Below, one piece after another: positions 14,606 through 28,048 of a DNA stretch of 64,000 nucleotides (within the stretch, counting starts at the first letter, position 1; each line of letters opens with the position of its first letter). The stretch is from assembly GCA_022605955.1 (NCBI GenBank), contig JAKCOZ010000008.1, positions 5,520,001 to 5,584,000 on the forward strand, read 5' to 3'. This DNA comes from Rallus limicola. Its lineage: Eukaryota; Chordata; Aves; Gruiformes; Rallidae. The translations under genes and the position numbers were made by a program. The notes beneath the pieces are model-generated. The model was not told the DNA's origin. It saw nothing but the letters and a program-made list of their open reading frames with translations, and ran no database searches.

Positions 14606-15810
14606 GATATTAATATTACATCTAATGTCCATTTATGAAGCCAAAGATGGGGGCTGTATATGCTATGTTTGCTGTTCCATGGCTAAACTTTTGCCTAGTG
14701 ACTGTACCAGTATTCTTCTCACTGCAGTGAAGCTGTTGGCTTTGCACAGCTTGAGGAGGTTGAGGATCTGTCCCCTGAAATTGAAATCCCTGATGCTTTT
14801 TATGTAGCTGAGTCTAGTTGGTTTATATTCTAAAAGATGATCCCATATGATCTGCTGTTTGGGTGCATGCAAGGTGATTAAAATTGAATCTTTGTGTATT
14901 TATTCTGAAAGCACAGGCACAAAGGTCTTTTCTTTATAGTACATGGGTGGCAAGGATTTACATTTCTCATAACTTCAACGTTAACAGACCTGATGGTGGA
15001 AACACAAAGGAGAGAGAGGAAATTAGTATTGGATCATTTTTTCTGCATCTGATGAATCTTTGATTAATGCTTCACTGGTATTTATTATCATCATAAAGCT
15101 GTTATGAGATAGAAACTGTTCAATTGATTTTCAGAGGAAAATCTGAAACAAAGCCACAAAGGTATCCTGTGACAGTGCAAAGTCTTGAAGAGGGTATTCT
15201 TGAATCTTAGGCTGATGCATTAGCTGCTGGATCTTCCTCTCTGAAGCAAATGTGGTTTGAGTTGATTTTGCTCTCTGTTTTAGATATAATGGGAAAAAGT
15301 AAATCCTAAATAGTCATTTTAAATATTTTTACAGAAGAAAAATATCCCTGTAGGAAACACTGATGATCTTCCCAATAAGTACTACTTTCATAAATGACCT
15401 AACCTTTGTTTCATTTTAGTCATGCTCTATGAGAAGTAAACAGGGTAATGTTCAACTATTGCATTATTTAGAGATTTTTGGAGTACTTTTTGAAAGCCTC
15501 ATACGGTGCTCTGTCCACAGGATTCCCATTATACACAATGGGAGCTGCATGGCTAAAATCCTGCAGAGCAGTTTGAAAATGTATCCCGTGCTGTGCTGAA
15601 GATAGATGATGAAAGAATGAGTGCTTGAATAGGGAGGAGGGAGTGATGTTGTGAATCTCCATTTGGGTGGTAGTTACACTGAAAATCCTTTCCTAAACCC
15701 TTCTTAAATGATCTTCTTTTGGCAGTCCTAACTAATAGCTCTCCTGATTCTTCAACAGAACTACCAATAGATTACAAATAATTACAACATTTGCACCTTG
15801 GAGATGTCTA

Positions 15811-16230
15811 CATGTCCTTTCACTTCTCTCTATGCTTACCTTTTTTGTTGCTGTTCCACTTCATTCTTTTTCTGTTTTCTTACATCTTGCTTGCATTTTC
15901 ATTTCCTTTTTTTCCTCTCCTCAAAGCTCTCTTACATGTTTTATGCTGCTGTTGTCTTTATTTGTGGTCCTCATGTTTTGTGCTGTTCTCTTCCTCTCCA
16001 ATTTCTCCTTAACATGCTTTCTCTATTTTTTTCTACTGCTTTCCTTCTCTGTTAAGTATTTTCTCCTTTTTTCTCCTAACCTAACTCTTAGTTTTCCCAA
16101 TTGCTCTACTTTAGGGGCCAAAGAAACATGATATGTCTTTCCAGACCCTGCTCCCCTCTCTACCTTCTTGTTTCCCATTTTGAAAGCTGGCCATCCCTCC
16201 AAAGTGTCCTTTCCTCTCTTCACCAAACTT
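15811..16230. repeat. Pyrimidine-rich tract on the + strand
   Basis: About 420 bases strongly enriched in C and T on the + strand, with runs such as 'tttcctttttttcctctcct' near 15905. The bias leaves three overlapping + frames free of stops, which explains the overlapping Phe/Leu/Ser-rich ORFs; none looks like a real protein. Confidence 0.7.
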
Positions 16231-17790
16231 CTGGCATCATACAACTTACCTCCTGAATCTGTGTGATGAGATGGATTTCAGATGCTCTCACATACAGATC
16301 CATTCCCTTGGTTTTAATTAGTTCATCTCCAGGATAATGCAGTTTAAAGAGATTTGAAGGAGTGTTTTTTTCCTGTTGTTAATTCATACAGTAGATGATG
16401 GCTGTGACAGAGTGAAGTGTTTTGAAAGAGACGGGGAGTGCTGCATGTCACTTAACGTACAGCCATGAAAGTGCCCCTGACTTTTTTTTTCAATACAGCT
16501 GTTAATTTTTTCTTCTTGCATCTCATGTGCACCTTGATATTCTTTTTCTTCCCTGCTTTTTCTTATCTTCTTTTGCTTTTGTTAGGCTTGCACACCTACA
16601 GAAAGGGAGAGCATTAAAAGTTATTAATGACAAAATATATCTGGTTCTCCTTGACTGTTTTGTGACCAGTTCACAAATAGTTTAATTCAGTCATTCCTTT
16701 TTGTTGGCATGAAAGCTGATGATGCTCTATATGGTGCTATTCTAGTCCTCTTCTGTGTGCACTGTCATGTATTTTTATTGCCTCATTATCAACTGCTTGG
16801 TGGTAGAAGAGTTGTCAATATAATTTTAGAGGGACTACCACTACCTAATGATACAGGTAATTAAGCCCTTAGAGACCATTATTCTAACCATATATTATTT
16901 GTTTAGGCCATTTGCTACAGTGCTAGGGTTTGAAAATCTGCAACCAGCAAACTTTCATTCTTAGCTCTTTGGCATGACTTGTTTTCATGGTTGTTTTCTA
17001 ACTACGTGAAATTTAAGACTGGAAGAGTAGTTAATTCTACATTCTTTGGTAATAGCTCTTTTTTGTTTCTTTGGTATTGCTCTTTACTGAATCTGTCCAT
17101 CAGAAGTCTAAACTCCTTTTGAGCTGGGCACCATTAGAATAGAAAACCGTGTTGTTCCAGAACAGTGCTACGTGAAGCCCACACGGCAGGAGGCGTTCTT
17201 CAGGTTAGGAGATGGCAATTGCAACTTGATGTCCTGACAGTCGTTCTATATCTGGTTTGGGGATAAACACATGGACCCATTTTATTTATATATTTTAAAC
17301 TCCTTAAGTTGGTAATTTGGAGCTCAATGTGGAAGGTTTGTTGTGCAAGAAGATCCCAGAGAGTGCATCAGGGCATCACCTATTCCTGAAGAGTACAGAG
17401 AAAACACTTGACCATAGCTGAACAGCAACTCTCTGTGAGTGGCTATTTGAACATCCAAAGCATGCTCTCTGATGAGGAGTAGTAAGGACAGAAAAATTCC
17501 AGATATACCTACAGCAGCACATTTTCCCCTTTGGCATTAAAATACTCTCCTACTGTTATTTCTAGCACAGGCATCACTCGGAATATTCCTGCACGTTTAG
17601 TCTGTCTTTGCTGATGTTCTTCCTGTTACTTGTATTTGTGAACATCTGAGGTGACCCATTTTGGGGAAGGTCCAAGTTCAAAGTGGGAAACTTTACAGTC
17701 ATACTTGAGTCCTCTGTAGTTACATTTGCAGGAGTCTGGCCTTTGGACGTGGCTGTACAGTGGCAGGAAAGGGTTGGTGCTGTCTTGTGA

Positions 17791-17908
17791 ATTTGATTTT
17801 TGATTAGATTTTTTAAAATTTTATTTTATGTTTTAAGAATTTATACATTTTATTATACAAATTTATATTTTATTTTAATAAAATTAACTTTTAAAAAATT
17901 AATATTTA
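17791..17908. repeat. AT-rich low-complexity block
   Basis: About 118 bases are almost entirely A and T, with repeated 'ttttatttta'-type words and only a handful of G or C. It could be a decayed A/T microsatellite or the tail of a lost insertion. Confidence 0.85.
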
Positions 17909-19380
17909 GGTTACTGCACCAAACCAGGAGTAGTTTCTTGAAAGTTTGATTATTTAGAGACCTGCTAAATCCACCAGTAATTAGCTTCTTCAAGGCACTG
18001 AATTCACAAAAAGCAGTTTAAGGGAAAAAGAATGCAAGAAGTTAGTAAACTTGATAGTCTTTGCCTCTGAAGGCATCAGGGCATGTTGTAAGGTGTTCAG
18101 CATAAGGAAACTTTCTGAACTACTTTAATGTATTCATACTTAGTAGTCAGTCAAAAGAATTCTGTATCTTTTTGTGCAGCAACAAGATGCATAATCACAG
18201 GCACTTACTCAGAAGAGTTATATATTTTAAGTGTTTCGCAATTGTTTAATTGTAGAATGGTGAGGTGCAAATATGTCTCTATATCCTCCCACAAATCCTC
18301 CAGGTTTCATTTTACTGCAGAAGAGCAGAACTGCCAGAATGATAAAAAGACAGAGCAAAGCTTCTGATACCATGCTTCACTCCAGATCGAACGGCTGGGT
18401 TAAGGCTGTGCAAGTGCTGGTGTAAGCAATTCATATGAAATGTGTGAAACATTAGCATACCAGTAAAGAGATAGCAAAGCAGCTGATTTACTTAAAGTTA
18501 CTGAGATTTCAAAGATACAGAGCTCAGATCATTGATAGAAAGAGCTGAAGATTTGTACAGACATAGCAAGAAAATGATATAGAGAGGACATGTCATCTGT
18601 GGCTTAAACCCAGCAGAGTGAAAAGTTGGTGTCCTGGGTTCTAACAGTCACTGGTGTTGGCTGTGTTGGTTGCCCTTGCTGTGCCTCAGTTTTTTCACCT
18701 GTGAGAAGCAGACACAGTATAATATGTTAACCTGCATATTTAAAGCACCAAAACTATGGACCCCAGACCTCTTGCGAGCAGGGACTTAGTATATCCTGGG
18801 ATGAGGCTTCATATCACTGATCTTTCTAATAGAACAACCATATTTACCAGCACATGCTGAGTTATGGTAATTAAAAGTAGTATACTTTTCAGAAGAGCAA
18901 ACTCAACTTTGGAATGGTTCATCCTTGGATTTTTACTGCAGTTGTTCACTGTTGGGCAGATGTCAGTAATGTGCAATGGATATCTCAGTCATTCTGTACA
19001 TTAGAAAAAGTGGAATGTGTTATGCTAAAGAAAATACTATTACTTACTGGTTCTGTGAAGTTGGGATTTTACCTACAGAAAATGGCATCCACACGTCTGC
19101 ACAGGGTATTGCTTATAGCTGTCTCAGAACTCCAGTAAGGTTTGCAAAGAGGTAGAGCTATGAGAGAATGAAATAACTTCATATTATGTAGAGCTTGAGA
19201 TTGGAGTCCAGAATCTGATGGCCTAAGAAAGCATTTGCTGTGGTGTCAGAGAGGCTGATAATTTCTGTAGAAGAAAATAAAATGTCCCTCCTCTCTTTAG
19301 TTTTCTTCCAGCTGCTGTCGGTGCTGCAGACAGCAGAGGTTGGTCTGCCACAGCACTGTGCAGTCTGAGTCTGAAAGCTT

Positions 19381-19466
19381 CATAGAATCAGAATGCTTGG
19401 GCTTGGAAGGGACCTCAAAGATCATCTAGTTCCAAACCCCTGCCATGGGCAGGGACATCACTTCAT
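19381..19466 (-). mobile_element. CR1 LINE 3'-end fragment
   Basis: It begins 'catagaatcagaatgcttgg' and runs through 'ttggaagggacctcaaag', 'atcatctagttcc' and 'cccctgccatgggcaggga', the reverse complement of a CR1 3' end. About 85 bases remain, truncated at the 5' side. Confidence 0.88.
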
Positions 19467-20252
19467 GATGGGTTGTGTAGTGTTAAAATGCCTAAGAACA
19501 GTTTGTTTGCATTGTGGAGGGTTCTGCAAATGCACATTGATGTCAGACCTCATTTTTATCTTGCATTTCTCCTGTAGCTACTTCAACCCCACAAACATAG
19601 CCTCCCTCCACATAGCATCTTTGCTGTTTGTGGAAAACACATAGGAACTTATGGAGCTATGATAACTTGGTTTTGGTACCCCCTTGAAGCCGTAACTCAA
19701 AGTGTAACAAGAACTTTTTGAGTGGCTTTACATTTCTGTAAGTAACTTAAAGCAATAGTGGTTTGTCTGTATCAGGGTGCTTATATGCAAAATTAAATAT
19801 CTGTATTAGGAGGAGCTGGTAGATACACCTATCCATGTATTTGCAAATATGGAAAAAACAAATATTTGTTTAAAAAGTGGAAAACAAAAAAAAAACAAAA
19901 CACCTCCATTATTTGAAATTGGAAAAATTTGCAGTCTGATGGTATAGTTGTCTGTAATTTCTCTGATGCTTTTAGTTATGCTGAAACACTGTGACTATTT
20001 CTGGTGCCTCCAGCATGAATAGAGTCTGAATTTACAAGCATATGTTCAAGCTGACACGAGAATTAGCTTTCTGTACGTGTTTGGTTTTATCCATTTAAAG
20101 TTAATGAAAATATCTCCTGTCCTAAGGTCTCATATATGTTACTGGGGAATTGTAGAAGGGACTGTCCTTCCTTTTGAAAAATCTTTTCAATTGCCTGTGA
20201 GAAGCTTTTCAGTGAGGCTTAGTCTTAGACTGGTTTTTTGCCTGTAACTTAA

Positions 20253-20281
20253 AAAATCATATATGGGAAAATCATATATGG
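20253..20281. repeat. Two-copy tandem repeat, 15-bp period
   Basis: 'aaaatcatatatgg' occurs at 20253-20266 and 20268-20281. Confidence 0.9.
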
Positions 20282-21399
20282 AAGACACTCATTCAGTCCA
20301 TATGGCATTTGTCTATCTGTCAACACAGAAATAAACATTACCCTGGTTTCTGTTGCAGTTCAGAAACTTTTTGCTGTAGGTTTAAGTTTTATGAGTAAAA
20401 TCTGTGTGGCTGAAAGAGACAATGGAAACATTTCCAACGTTTCCTGGCTCATATGGTAGTTAGAGCAGTTTCAGAGAAATGTCAGGTCTGCCATTGTGTG
20501 ATAACAGAATTCAGGCTTGTGTGGGAGCAGTGATATGCCAAGGCTGAGGTCTTGCAAACTCCTACCCTGCCTATCTCAGGATCAAGGCATATACATTATT
20601 TTAAAGTTACCTTGAAAATTTCCAGTGGGTTCAATGGTCAGTGGTTCAGCTAAGTAAATGTTGTGCTCAGTCTTTCAAGTCTGTGTTATTTTCAAGTGGT
20701 GGTATGGTCTAGTGAACAGAGCACCTGGTCTGATTGCCCACTCAAGAGAAGGACCCTTCACCTCTCATGTAAATAGAGCTTGAGACCTGTTTTGTTCCAG
20801 CATGGCCTTGCATGCCTTAGTTGACTTGTTGCCCTAGTCATGCACAAGATAGTTTATGTGTTACTCATCTTTAAATAGCTTGGACTTCAGGCAAAAGCTT
20901 GAGTGTGTTTTTAGAAGGAGGGTTTAGCATGAGCATGTGAAAAGAGCATGACTCGTGTGGTTTGGATTTGCCAGTAAGCAAATGCCACAGGGTTGAACTA
21001 GCTGCTCAGAGCCCATGGTGGGAAAGGGTTGTGATGGTACCACTGGAGGAGGATTTGCCAGGGTATTTCTGGATTGATAAGCACCTGTACTGTTGAACAG
21101 AAAGAATAAATATAAATTATACATTATATGTGTGTCTTTCTGCTGCTGTTGTAAAGGATATTATTACTTTATTTTCCAACTGAAATATTAAGGATGGATA
21201 TTGTGCATTCTGTAGTCTCTGCCCTGCACACTGCTACAAGGCATGTACCAATGTCATATCCTAAACAGAACTGAAAATGTGGAGAAAACCCCTTGGGGAT
21301 CAAAGCCTCAGCATTTCCCATCTGTCAGTTCTCTTTTAAGTTTATCATGTATCTGTTTTCACTTCTCTCTTTACTTTTTTTAATCCATTTTCAAGATCT

Positions 21400-23560
21400 A
21401 AATTCTTTGGAGAAGCTTGTGCTTGCTACCTCCTGGCTACCTCCCCATTTGAAGCGAAGGCCTAGCAGTGTGCTACAGGCTCTCTGCAGTAGGTGCATGG
21501 AGAAAGCAGGCTTGGACACAGCCCCGGGGAAGGAGAGGCCTTCTTTTGGGGATCACCATGGAGGATGCTCATGCAGGACAGCAGAGGGTCTCAGGGCTGT
21601 CATTGTGGCTGTCAGGCCATCACAGAGTCTGGGGATGGGTCTAGAGGTCAGGGGAGAGCTGAGGAAAGCTGACAGCAATGCCTAGAGCAAATGGCAATCC
21701 TTGGGGATGGGGGGAGGCAGCAGAGTCTGCAGTCTAGAAAGCCACTAATTTAATTGAAACCAGGTAGACATTCCTGCAAGGATGCAGTGAACCAGAACTG
21801 CTGTTTGATGAGGTTTTTATTTCTTTTATGTCTCATAAAGCCACGTTGATACTTCTCCCGTTTAAAAAATGTCTGGTGTTTTGAACCAGGCAGTGAGTGA
21901 AGTGAAATGCAGGTAACCCCAAACCTGAAGTTTTAAACTACACAGGAGTAAGCAAATAAATTTGTCTGAGAGCTGAGTCAGACAGAAGCTTTGTGTTGGA
22001 TTGTGGGTTTGGAGAGAGATCTGCAAGGCTTGAACAGAGGCACAGAAGTCTGCCATCAAAGCCAGCTAGACTGCAGTCTCCAAAGAAACCACCAAACTTC
22101 AGCTGGTGGAAATGCTTGCTGGCTCATGTTGTGAACCAGGAGCTGAAAGACCTAAGAGAGCACGTGGGAGCTTGTTACTTGTTCCATGATCAGGTAGGGA
22201 GGCGTCAGACAGCTGAAGGAGCTGAAACCCAGGCCACATCTCTGGGGAGGCTGTAACTAAAAATAGAAGCCAAGAGTCTTAAGCTGGAGACTGCCTAGGA
22301 GAGAGGCAGGAAGCTTCACCATCTCACAGATACGAGCTGTTAGAAAATGCCTACCTGAGGATTTTGATTACACAGAATAAGTTAAGCTAAAGGTGGAGAA
22401 AGGTCTCTAACTGATATTTTTCTCCAAGTCTTAAAAAAAGAATCCTGTGGCTGCACATGAGGAGTTGGGAAGAGCTGAAATAGAAACCTCAACTGCTGCA
22501 GTAAGATTCTCTAGAAACCTTTGGACATGTCTGTGAGAGATTGTAAGTCACTATCAAGTTGAAGGAATTCTTGTGACATGTATTTGAAATAACCACCGAG
22601 TACTGTCACCTCAGCTTGAGGGTGATGAAAAGGGAAGGTGATAGCACCTAGCAAAAGGTAGCTGACAGCCTGTGGGAATCTTGAAGGAATTAGGTCAATG
22701 GAGAAGGGTTTGAAACTGTCACACACCTTCAACTATGTGGTAACCTCCCCTTGGAGGGAGAATCATAAATGGGCGGCATGGGACATGGCTGAACAGAGCA
22801 CAGGCTGCAGAGAGTATTTATTCCCTGTGCTATAAGGGGAATCAAAGATCAGGATATAGGGGAAGAATTTATTCAAGGAAATTTTGCTCTGTCGAGGAAA
22901 GGTTTGAGGTCTGGGGAGATCAATCAGGATATGCTGCAGAGAACCAGGTAAGAGAATGGGTTTCCTCTGCAGTGAGATGGGACATTAAGGCATGTCCTAC
23001 ACAGTTGAGAGGCTGATCAGAGAAAATCCTCTTCATCTGTCAGATTACAGTGGCAGACTGTGAGAAACACCTCTCTCAAAGAAGGAAATCGATAAACCTT
23101 ACTGAAAGGGGTCTGAAAGACTGTTTTGCAAAGTCAGAAATATATGGGGAAGGTTCTTCAGAGTTGGAGGGCAGAGAGAACTTTTCTTCCTCCTTGTGTT
23201 TAGTGTGTTTGAGGGAAGATTAATTCCTATGTGGTCTTGGGGAGAAGCCCAACAAAATAGACTATTACTTTAGTCCACTGGAAATGGCAGAACTGGGAAG
23301 GGCACAAAGTGGCCAGGTTTTCTGGCCATGCCCCAGCATTGCTGGGGGACAGCACAAAGGAGGTCCCCATTTATGAAAGTGATTATCCTGAGAAAATTGT
23401 GAAGAAGGTCAGGAATTTGACTGTCACTAGTGATGTGTCAACCCAGAAGGGTCCGTCTTGCCTGGCCTGGATGAAACTATGCTCAGGCACATGCTGTGAC
23501 TTGCAGTAGCTGGGCCAGGTGGGAGATGGAGGCAGCAAAGCTGTGAGAAACATCAAGCAC
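21400..23560. other. G/A-rich segment of unknown origin
   Basis: For about 2 kb the + strand is richer in G and A and less T-rich than the neighbouring intron, with frequent 'gagaggcagg', 'ggagaaagg' and 'gaagggtttg' style words. ORFs of 66 to 130 codons occur but overlap and resemble nothing I know. It could be a decayed LTR element or other insertion; I see no terminal repeats or retroviral motifs that would prove it. Confidence 0.3.
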
Positions 23561-23949
23561 CTTTAAAAGCAAGTCTCCTGCAGTTGAGTGGGTCCTTGCA
23601 GGTAGGTCCTGGCTTCCAGTCAAGATTTAAGTAGCAGCAAAAGTACAGAGGAAGCTTCCTTCTGCCATCTTGGATGCGTGAGCATCTGTGCCCTGTGTGG
23701 AGATTCCTGGGCAGGGAATGGTGTTTCCTCCTTTCCAGATTTCCCTGGTCCAGAAACACACACAGAAACAAAACCAAACTAAATAACTGTATGTTGAAGT
23801 TGGATTGATTTCCTGCTATTCTCTCAACAACACAGCACAAATTAAATTTTTTACATGTAGGAATGAGTGATTTTGTTTCAGCAGAAAGGACCTGTGAATT
23901 ATAAATTTAAGTCCTCAGCTCTTGACCCTGATATGTAATTAATTTCATC

Positions 23950-24420
23950 AGCTGCTCAACTCTGGCTTAAAACCATTTAGGTTTCTCATCCCATTACTCT
24001 ACCTGGCAGGCTGGTTCAGAGTCTCACTTTTTCAACGATTAAAAACATCCTAATTTTATTTTTAGCCACATTGTTCCCATCTTGTTTTGTCAATTATTGG
24101 CTTTAGGTTGATGTAGTTTTCTTTTCCATTATGCTTTTTTTCAATTATTCTTTTGTGGAAGTCATACCTATGTAAGACCTTGGTATCTTACCTGTAGCAA
24201 GAGAAGTTGTTTAGTCTCCTCATGATGCAGACTCTTTGATTCCTCTAAACAACCTCAGAGCAGTCTCTTTTACGAAATCCTCTCTGAATGCTGGTGATGT
24301 AACTACAGATAATATTCCAGATGGTATCTTGACAGTGCTTTCTGCAGTAGCATTAATATTTTATGTTCCTTAAACTCTTATATTCCATGAACAGATTCTG
24401 GTCTCAGAGTGCCTCATTTC
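23950..24420 (-). mobile_element. Probable ancient CR1/L3-clade LINE relic
   Basis: Scattered blocks occur in the order expected of the reverse complement of an old amniote CR1/L3-like element: 'ggctggttcagagtctcact' with 'aaaaacatcctaatttta' near 24011-24060, a T-rich 'tttttttcaattattctttt' near 24136, 'tttgattcctctaaacaacc' near 24236, and 'aatattccagatggtatctt' followed by 'gacagtgctttctgcagtag' near 24311-24350. Individual matches are weak; the order and spacing carry the call. Confidence 0.45.
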
Positions 24421-27400
24421 TTTTTCTGTTTAATGCTTTGAGAAATTTATCCTTAGGTTAGGACTGGTGGAGGACTGTTTCCCTACTCTAAACTGACATT
24501 TTGTCAAGAAACTTAAGAAGCTTCTATCAAACATGTGTTTCATTTATTTTTGCCCTAAAGAAAATATCTTTTTTTTAAAAAAGAAAAATTGAAAGGAACA
24601 CTTCAGTTTTCTTAAAACTTTAATTTCCCATTAAAATAATAGATGTAACAAAAAAATGTAATGGTGCTAACTGAGATACATCAGATGAATAGACAGTAAA
24701 TAAACCACTCAAGAGAGGGCAAAATAAATGTGCTTAAATAATGACTGAAGAATGTAGTCTTGGGAATGGAGAGCTTTAGAGACTGTTTAGCAGATTGTAA
24801 CAGCTTGATAGTTACATAAGAGGTGCAGAATCCTTAGCAAAACAGTTTTTTTAGCCTAGTCCAGCGAGCAGGCAGAATACACGCGTGGGGGATAGCTATT
24901 CTAGATCTAATCTGCAAGTGTTTGGTGTTGGAGTGGGTCCATCTAGAATATTAGAATCATGACCAAGAGAAGATAACCTTTTGTGGTTACCAAAAGAGAG
25001 GAAAATATAGGTTGATGTTTAGAAATAGCCTTTCATAAAGCTGTTTTTTCTGCTTCACTTACAAAATTCAGATGTCCTTTGAAAGCCTTGCTTGGGGAGA
25101 AAAACAGGGGATTTCAAGTTAGAGATGCTAAACCATTCTCACATTCTTTAGAAGAATTTATACTAAATATATCTGGCATGTACTGTCACTGTGGAGAGTG
25201 TTATAGATCATGTAATGATTGCTTTTCAATTAAGGTCCCATTAATACATGCTTTGAAGATTCTAATTTATAAGAAACAAGTCTCAGTTATTATCCGGTGC
25301 CCTGGCTGGTTAAGCAGTCCTTCTGAAAAATAAACAACTGGGATGCTAGTGAAGAAGCAGCAGCTTATAAACAGCGAGAGCACTGACCATCAGAGCTTGG
25401 CAGTAAATTTGACTGGAAGCGTTATTTCACCTCATTGTTTGACAGAAAGAAGTTTTCTCTTTCCTTTTTCAGATACTCTGTGGGTACCTAAAGCTTGTAA
25501 GGACTCAGGGCTGATTTTACAGTGACATGACCACCCATGTCTCTGTTATGCCTGCAGTTTGCTTTTATGGATGTCTCCTCTTACAAACTTCTGTACTAGC
25601 TGCAAACAAGAAAACAACAAAAATCTCACCTGTGTTTAGCTGGGCTCTTTGTTATGTTGCAAAGACTGTTCTTTTGCATAGAAGTTTGTGTGCTGATGTT
25701 TCTACTTGCTGCATGAAACTCTGCTCACCAGTCCCTATAAGGTAACAGGATGGGCCTGTTGCCCGAAATAACCATCTGAATATGAAGATGGAATGACCTC
25801 TTGAATTTAAGAATACTTCATGAATTTTCTGAGCTGGTTTAACTGATGATACTAATACAGAACTAGGCTGTATTTTCAGTAACACAGGCCTAAATTGAAA
25901 AACCCTGATTTTAGTGATAAATTGATCTTTCTCCCATTTTTGCCTGTTTATTAATTTGTAAGAACTTTATGGAGGACTAGAGTTGGAGATGTGCATGCAT
26001 ATGTAAACATGATAATTAAGAATCCTATTACATCATTAATTTAAAAATGAACGTTAAGAAAAGAAATCTTGTGGTGAGGACTGCACAGGGATTTCTATTA
26101 CAAACCTGAATGATTTGTTCTTTTGAGTTAAAGGCATCTGATTGAGGTCAGCCAGTGAACAGAAATGGTTTCAATCTGCAACTGAAAAACTGCACCACTG
26201 CCTGCACTAGAGATTAAAGCTGGCTTGGTTTTATTCACATTTGGTCAACAGATGGTCCAACTATTCTGTGGGCATTCTGGCACTGTAGAAGTCTACACAT
26301 CAATGACAAGAACCCATCATATGAATAAGTAAAAATGTCAGTGTTCATCTGAGTAGAATGAATACCCAGTGTGCTCTTCTTGAAAAGTAGCATAGCTGGC
26401 TGATGTGAAAGGAGAAAACCTAGGAAAACATCATAATATGGCTAAATTAGTCAATACAATTCATTCTGATAGGACTGAAAGAACAGAAAGAATATGAGGC
26501 TTATATAAAAGATGTTAATGGCTTTCAGCCAGCCCCGTTAGCTAATATTTGCTGTCTCATTGGATTCTTACCTTAGAAATAAAAAAAAAAATGATATGCT
26601 GTGAATAATTCTTCTGTTCAATTGCATTTGCAAAGAATGGCACAAACAAGTCATGTTTCCCTGAACACCATGGAAATAAACAACAGCAGGCAGTTTCTGG
26701 TCTGATATGCCTGGGAATATTGGCTCCTTCGTCAAGGTCACAGTTGTAATGTACAGCGTATCTGGTAATATGGCTTAAGGTATTCCCCTCTCTCTCCTGC
26801 CACCTTGTCACCCACATACCCATGCCACAGTGCCTTCTCCAGTCTGTGTTCCAGCCTAGCTGGTCTAACTCTGTCAAGGGATGGAAACAGCTTCAAAGGA
26901 AGTGAACAGAAAACGTGAGAGAGAGAGGGTGCAGATGACTGTTGGGTGTGCACAGCTGGAGAAGCTGTACAGGAGGGAGAATTTGCATGAGGAAATGGGG
27001 TGTGGGGAGAAGCGTGAGGACATTCAGCTGGATTTGGCACTCAGCATGTTTTGTAAAACCCAGCATCTTTTGTTATTGTGTCCATCACTGCTGCTCTGGC
27101 TTTTGATCCCTTTCCTCTTCTTACCGGTACTTACAGAGCTGAAACCAGCTTTAGTCCCAGAGCCTTTCTCTGTGGGCAGCCTCTGTGACATCTCCTAAGC
27201 CCATGGATTTAATTTCTGATCTACCTTGAATGGGGCCAGTGTTTCGTAGGTGGCTTCTGTTATTCCCAGCTGTCCTGTTGTGCAGAGGAGCAGAACTCTT
27301 TATTCTGCCCAGCCTGCCATTCAGGAGGGGTAGTATTATTAGCTGTTTTAACATGCTTGATGAATGCATGCAGATCAAAGGCAACTTTTGATGGTGTCTA

Positions 27401-28048
27401 TTAACACCTTTTAAAATAAAAGTGCAAACCTTCCTCCTTTCACCGACAGAACTGAAGTTGATTACGTGTTCATGAGATGGTAGTACCAGATTGTAGCCTA
27501 CACTTGCTTTTTACATTCCCTTGAAAGGCCAGAGAAGGGTGAATGTGTTCAGCAGCTGTAGCTCTACAAACAAATATACTGGCACACACTGCTGCACCTA
27601 TATACACAGAGAGTAAATACTAGTAATGTGTTTGACAGCCTGTCTAAATCACACAAAACTGACAATCAGCTGGAAATACAGCAGGTTGTTTTCTGTTTTA
27701 ATCTGGCTGATTTTCTTCCTAAGTGACAGTAATTTCATCACGGTGTTTGGTTACACTGTTGACAAGGTGATGTCTTGCACACAGTTGTTTTTAATTCTTT
27801 TACCTGAGCTCCAATAGGATTTTAACAATACAACTAATTACTGTGCATATTTAAAAGATAAAAGAGTGCCCTTAATGTGTTATTCATAACATGAACTATG
27901 AGAACATTATATGGCCAGGATTGTCTTTAAATATTAATTTAATGGTAGCCATGGATGCATTAACCTCTTGTAAAGAACAAAGCCACTGAATGCAACCCTG
28001 AATTTTTTTCCCATACAGTTGACTTTTATAAATATTTTCATTCTCTAG

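Larger units (their letters stand above)
1..28048 (+). other. NCKAP5: 5' intron sequence of NCKAP5 (start lies outside the window)
   Basis: I see no convincing coding exon here; the ORFs are short, overlap on both strands and lack recognisable protein sequence. The NCKAP5 exon that should precede the one at 28049, encoding the helical region just before ...R-MEETV, was not found and should lie upstream of the window. The interval holds CR1 LINE pieces (757-858, 3851-4275, 19381-19466), a probable older LINE relic (23950-24420), a pyrimidine-rich tract (15811-16230), an AT-rich block (17791-17908), a G/A-rich unidentified segment (21400-23560) and two short tandem repeats (7585-7623, 20253-20281). 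The rest is unique-looking AT-rich intron in which I see no structure. Confidence 0.8.

Noticed and set aside
21293..21685. 130-codon + strand ORF
   Set aside because: The longest ORF in the window, but it has no recognisable domain and no splice-site framing, and it runs from T-rich to G/A-rich sequence without a codon-like pattern.
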